A stretch of DNA of 15,093 nucleotides from a bacterium (lineage in GTDB: Bacteria; SZUA-79; Acidulodesulfobacterales; Acidulodesulfobacteraceae): assembly GCA_021784835.1 (NCBI GenBank), contig JAJYHI010000051.1, forward strand, positions 1 through 15,093, read 5' to 3'. The translations under genes were made by a program, and so were the position numbers. Within the stretch, counting starts at the first letter, position 1; each line of letters opens with the position of its first letter. The notes beneath the pieces are model-generated. The model saw nothing but the letters and a program-made list of their open reading frames with translations. It was not told the origin of the DNA and searched no databases. This document shows, piece by piece, positions 14,520-15,093 of this stretch.

Positions 14520-15093
14520 TTGCCTGAAAAAAAGATAAATAAACTTTTTTTAATAATACCGGTCATTGTTATCGCCGTTATTTTTTCAGCCGTCCTTTAT
14601 TATAAATTTGTTTATCTTAAAACGGCTAAAACCGTTTCAAAAAAGGGTTACGGCAGGCAAGAACTTCTTATTAAACCTGCTTTAAAAATAAAAGGCTACA
14701 AAAAGCATCCTGTAGAAAACTTTAAAAAGTTTTTTAAAAAAGCGCTGATAAAGCTCGATATACCTAAAACCGATATAATAAAGAGCCGTATAGTTCTAAA
14801 CATTAAAGCGCCCGTTAATTTTAAAAATAAATTAAAAAGAATCGGAGTAAGTTTTTTAAAATACGACGTTCTCGTATCAAAAAACAGCGGTTTCGGTCCG
14901 ATAGAAAATATTTTCGGCGGCGAATTCAAAAAATTTATAACTCCGTCGAAAGCCGATTTAAAATATTATTCTTACTCCGTCAAAAACAACTGCCTGTGCC
15001 TGTATTTTTATTTTAAATCGAGATTATTTTTAAAAGCGGTATTTATAGTAAAAGGGGTAGGCGAAAGCGGATTTACGTCTATAAAAGAGTATG
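14520..15093 (+). CDS. Membrane-anchored protein of unknown function, 3' end beyond the window
   Basis: An open frame of 191 codons runs from TTG 14520 to the window edge without a stop. TTG is the only usable start: the ctpA stop is in the same frame three codons upstream, and no ATG or GTG codon occurs in the frame. AAAGGAG precedes it by 9 bases. A short basic N-terminus (PEKKINK) leads into one membrane helix (LFLIIPVIVIAVIFSAVLYY, residues ~9-28), then a lysine-rich domain, presumably periplasmic, with KKALIKLDIPKTDIIKSRIV and a CLCLYFYF segment. Position after envC-like and ctpA is where many deltaproteobacteria carry a divergent polysaccharide deacetylase (YibQ family) with a variable anchored N-terminus. 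That identity is inferred from context only, because the catalytic part would lie outside the window. Confidence 0.7.
   Translation, partial: MPEKKINKLFLIIPVIVIAVIFSAVLYYKFVYLKTAKTVSKKGYGRQELLIKPALKIKGYKKHPVENFKKFFKKALIKLDIPKTDIIKSRIVLNIKAPVNFKNKLKRIGVSFLKYDVLVSKNSGFGPIENIFGGEFKKFITPSKADLKYYSYSVKNNCLCLYFYFKSRLFLKAVFIVKGVGESGFTSIKEY

Noticed and set aside
14696..14929. 77-codon open frame on the - strand near the right end
   Set aside because: It lies opposite a longer + frame that has a ribosome site, a membrane segment and coupling to ctpA.

Overview
The window looks like ordinary chromosomal DNA from a Gram-negative bacterium with a moderately AT-rich genome. Evidence for Gram-negative is an EnvC-type coiled-coil exported protein, a CtpA-type carboxy-terminal protease, FtsEX and a lipobox lipoprotein. 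Isoleucine is very often encoded by ATA. The gene content (guaA, dnaE-accA, HD-GYP, cobyric acid synthase, ftsEX, envC-like, ctpA) would fit a deltaproteobacterium-like lineage (Desulfobacterota or a relative), but this placement is inference from gene content only. No phage, transposase, CRISPR array, tRNA or rRNA was seen.

Positions 1-9654 are all on the + strand: the 3' part of guaA (GMP synthetase), then dnaE four bases later (replicative polymerase with an apparently intact PHP metal site), accA (fatty-acid synthesis) behind its own likely promoter, a two-GAF HD-GYP protein with a 12-cysteine insert, and cobQ, which overlaps the HD-GYP gene by 14 bases. Positions 9655-9826 separate converging genes and hold a 34-bp perfect inverted repeat. 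Each arm contains a small palindrome of the form ATTCCC-N8-GGGAAT, like the dRS3 family of dispersed repeats.

Positions 9827-11999 are on the - strand: thiE, ftsE and ftsX, transcribed in that order and tightly coupled. ftsE and ftsX both begin with TTG. A divergent intergenic region at 12000-12122 follows, with a near-consensus sigma70 promoter and an unusually complete Shine-Dalgarno sequence facing right. Positions 12123-15093 on the + strand encode a tiny Ala/Pro/Lys-rich lipoprotein, a terminator-like hairpin, an exported EnvC-like coiled-coil protein with no LytM domain, ctpA, and the start of a membrane-anchored protein that runs off the window.

The right half is therefore a cell-division and peptidoglycan-remodelling neighbourhood. 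FtsEX would relay cytoplasmic ATP hydrolysis across the membrane to a periplasmic coiled-coil partner, while CtpA processes or degrades periplasmic proteins. The point most worth following up is that the partner keeps the EnvC-like coiled coil but has lost the domain that activates amidases. Other notable points are GC-rich glycine/alanine-rich insertions in dnaE and cobQ, the cysteine cluster in the HD-GYP sensor, and the concentration of TTG starts in the envelope block.
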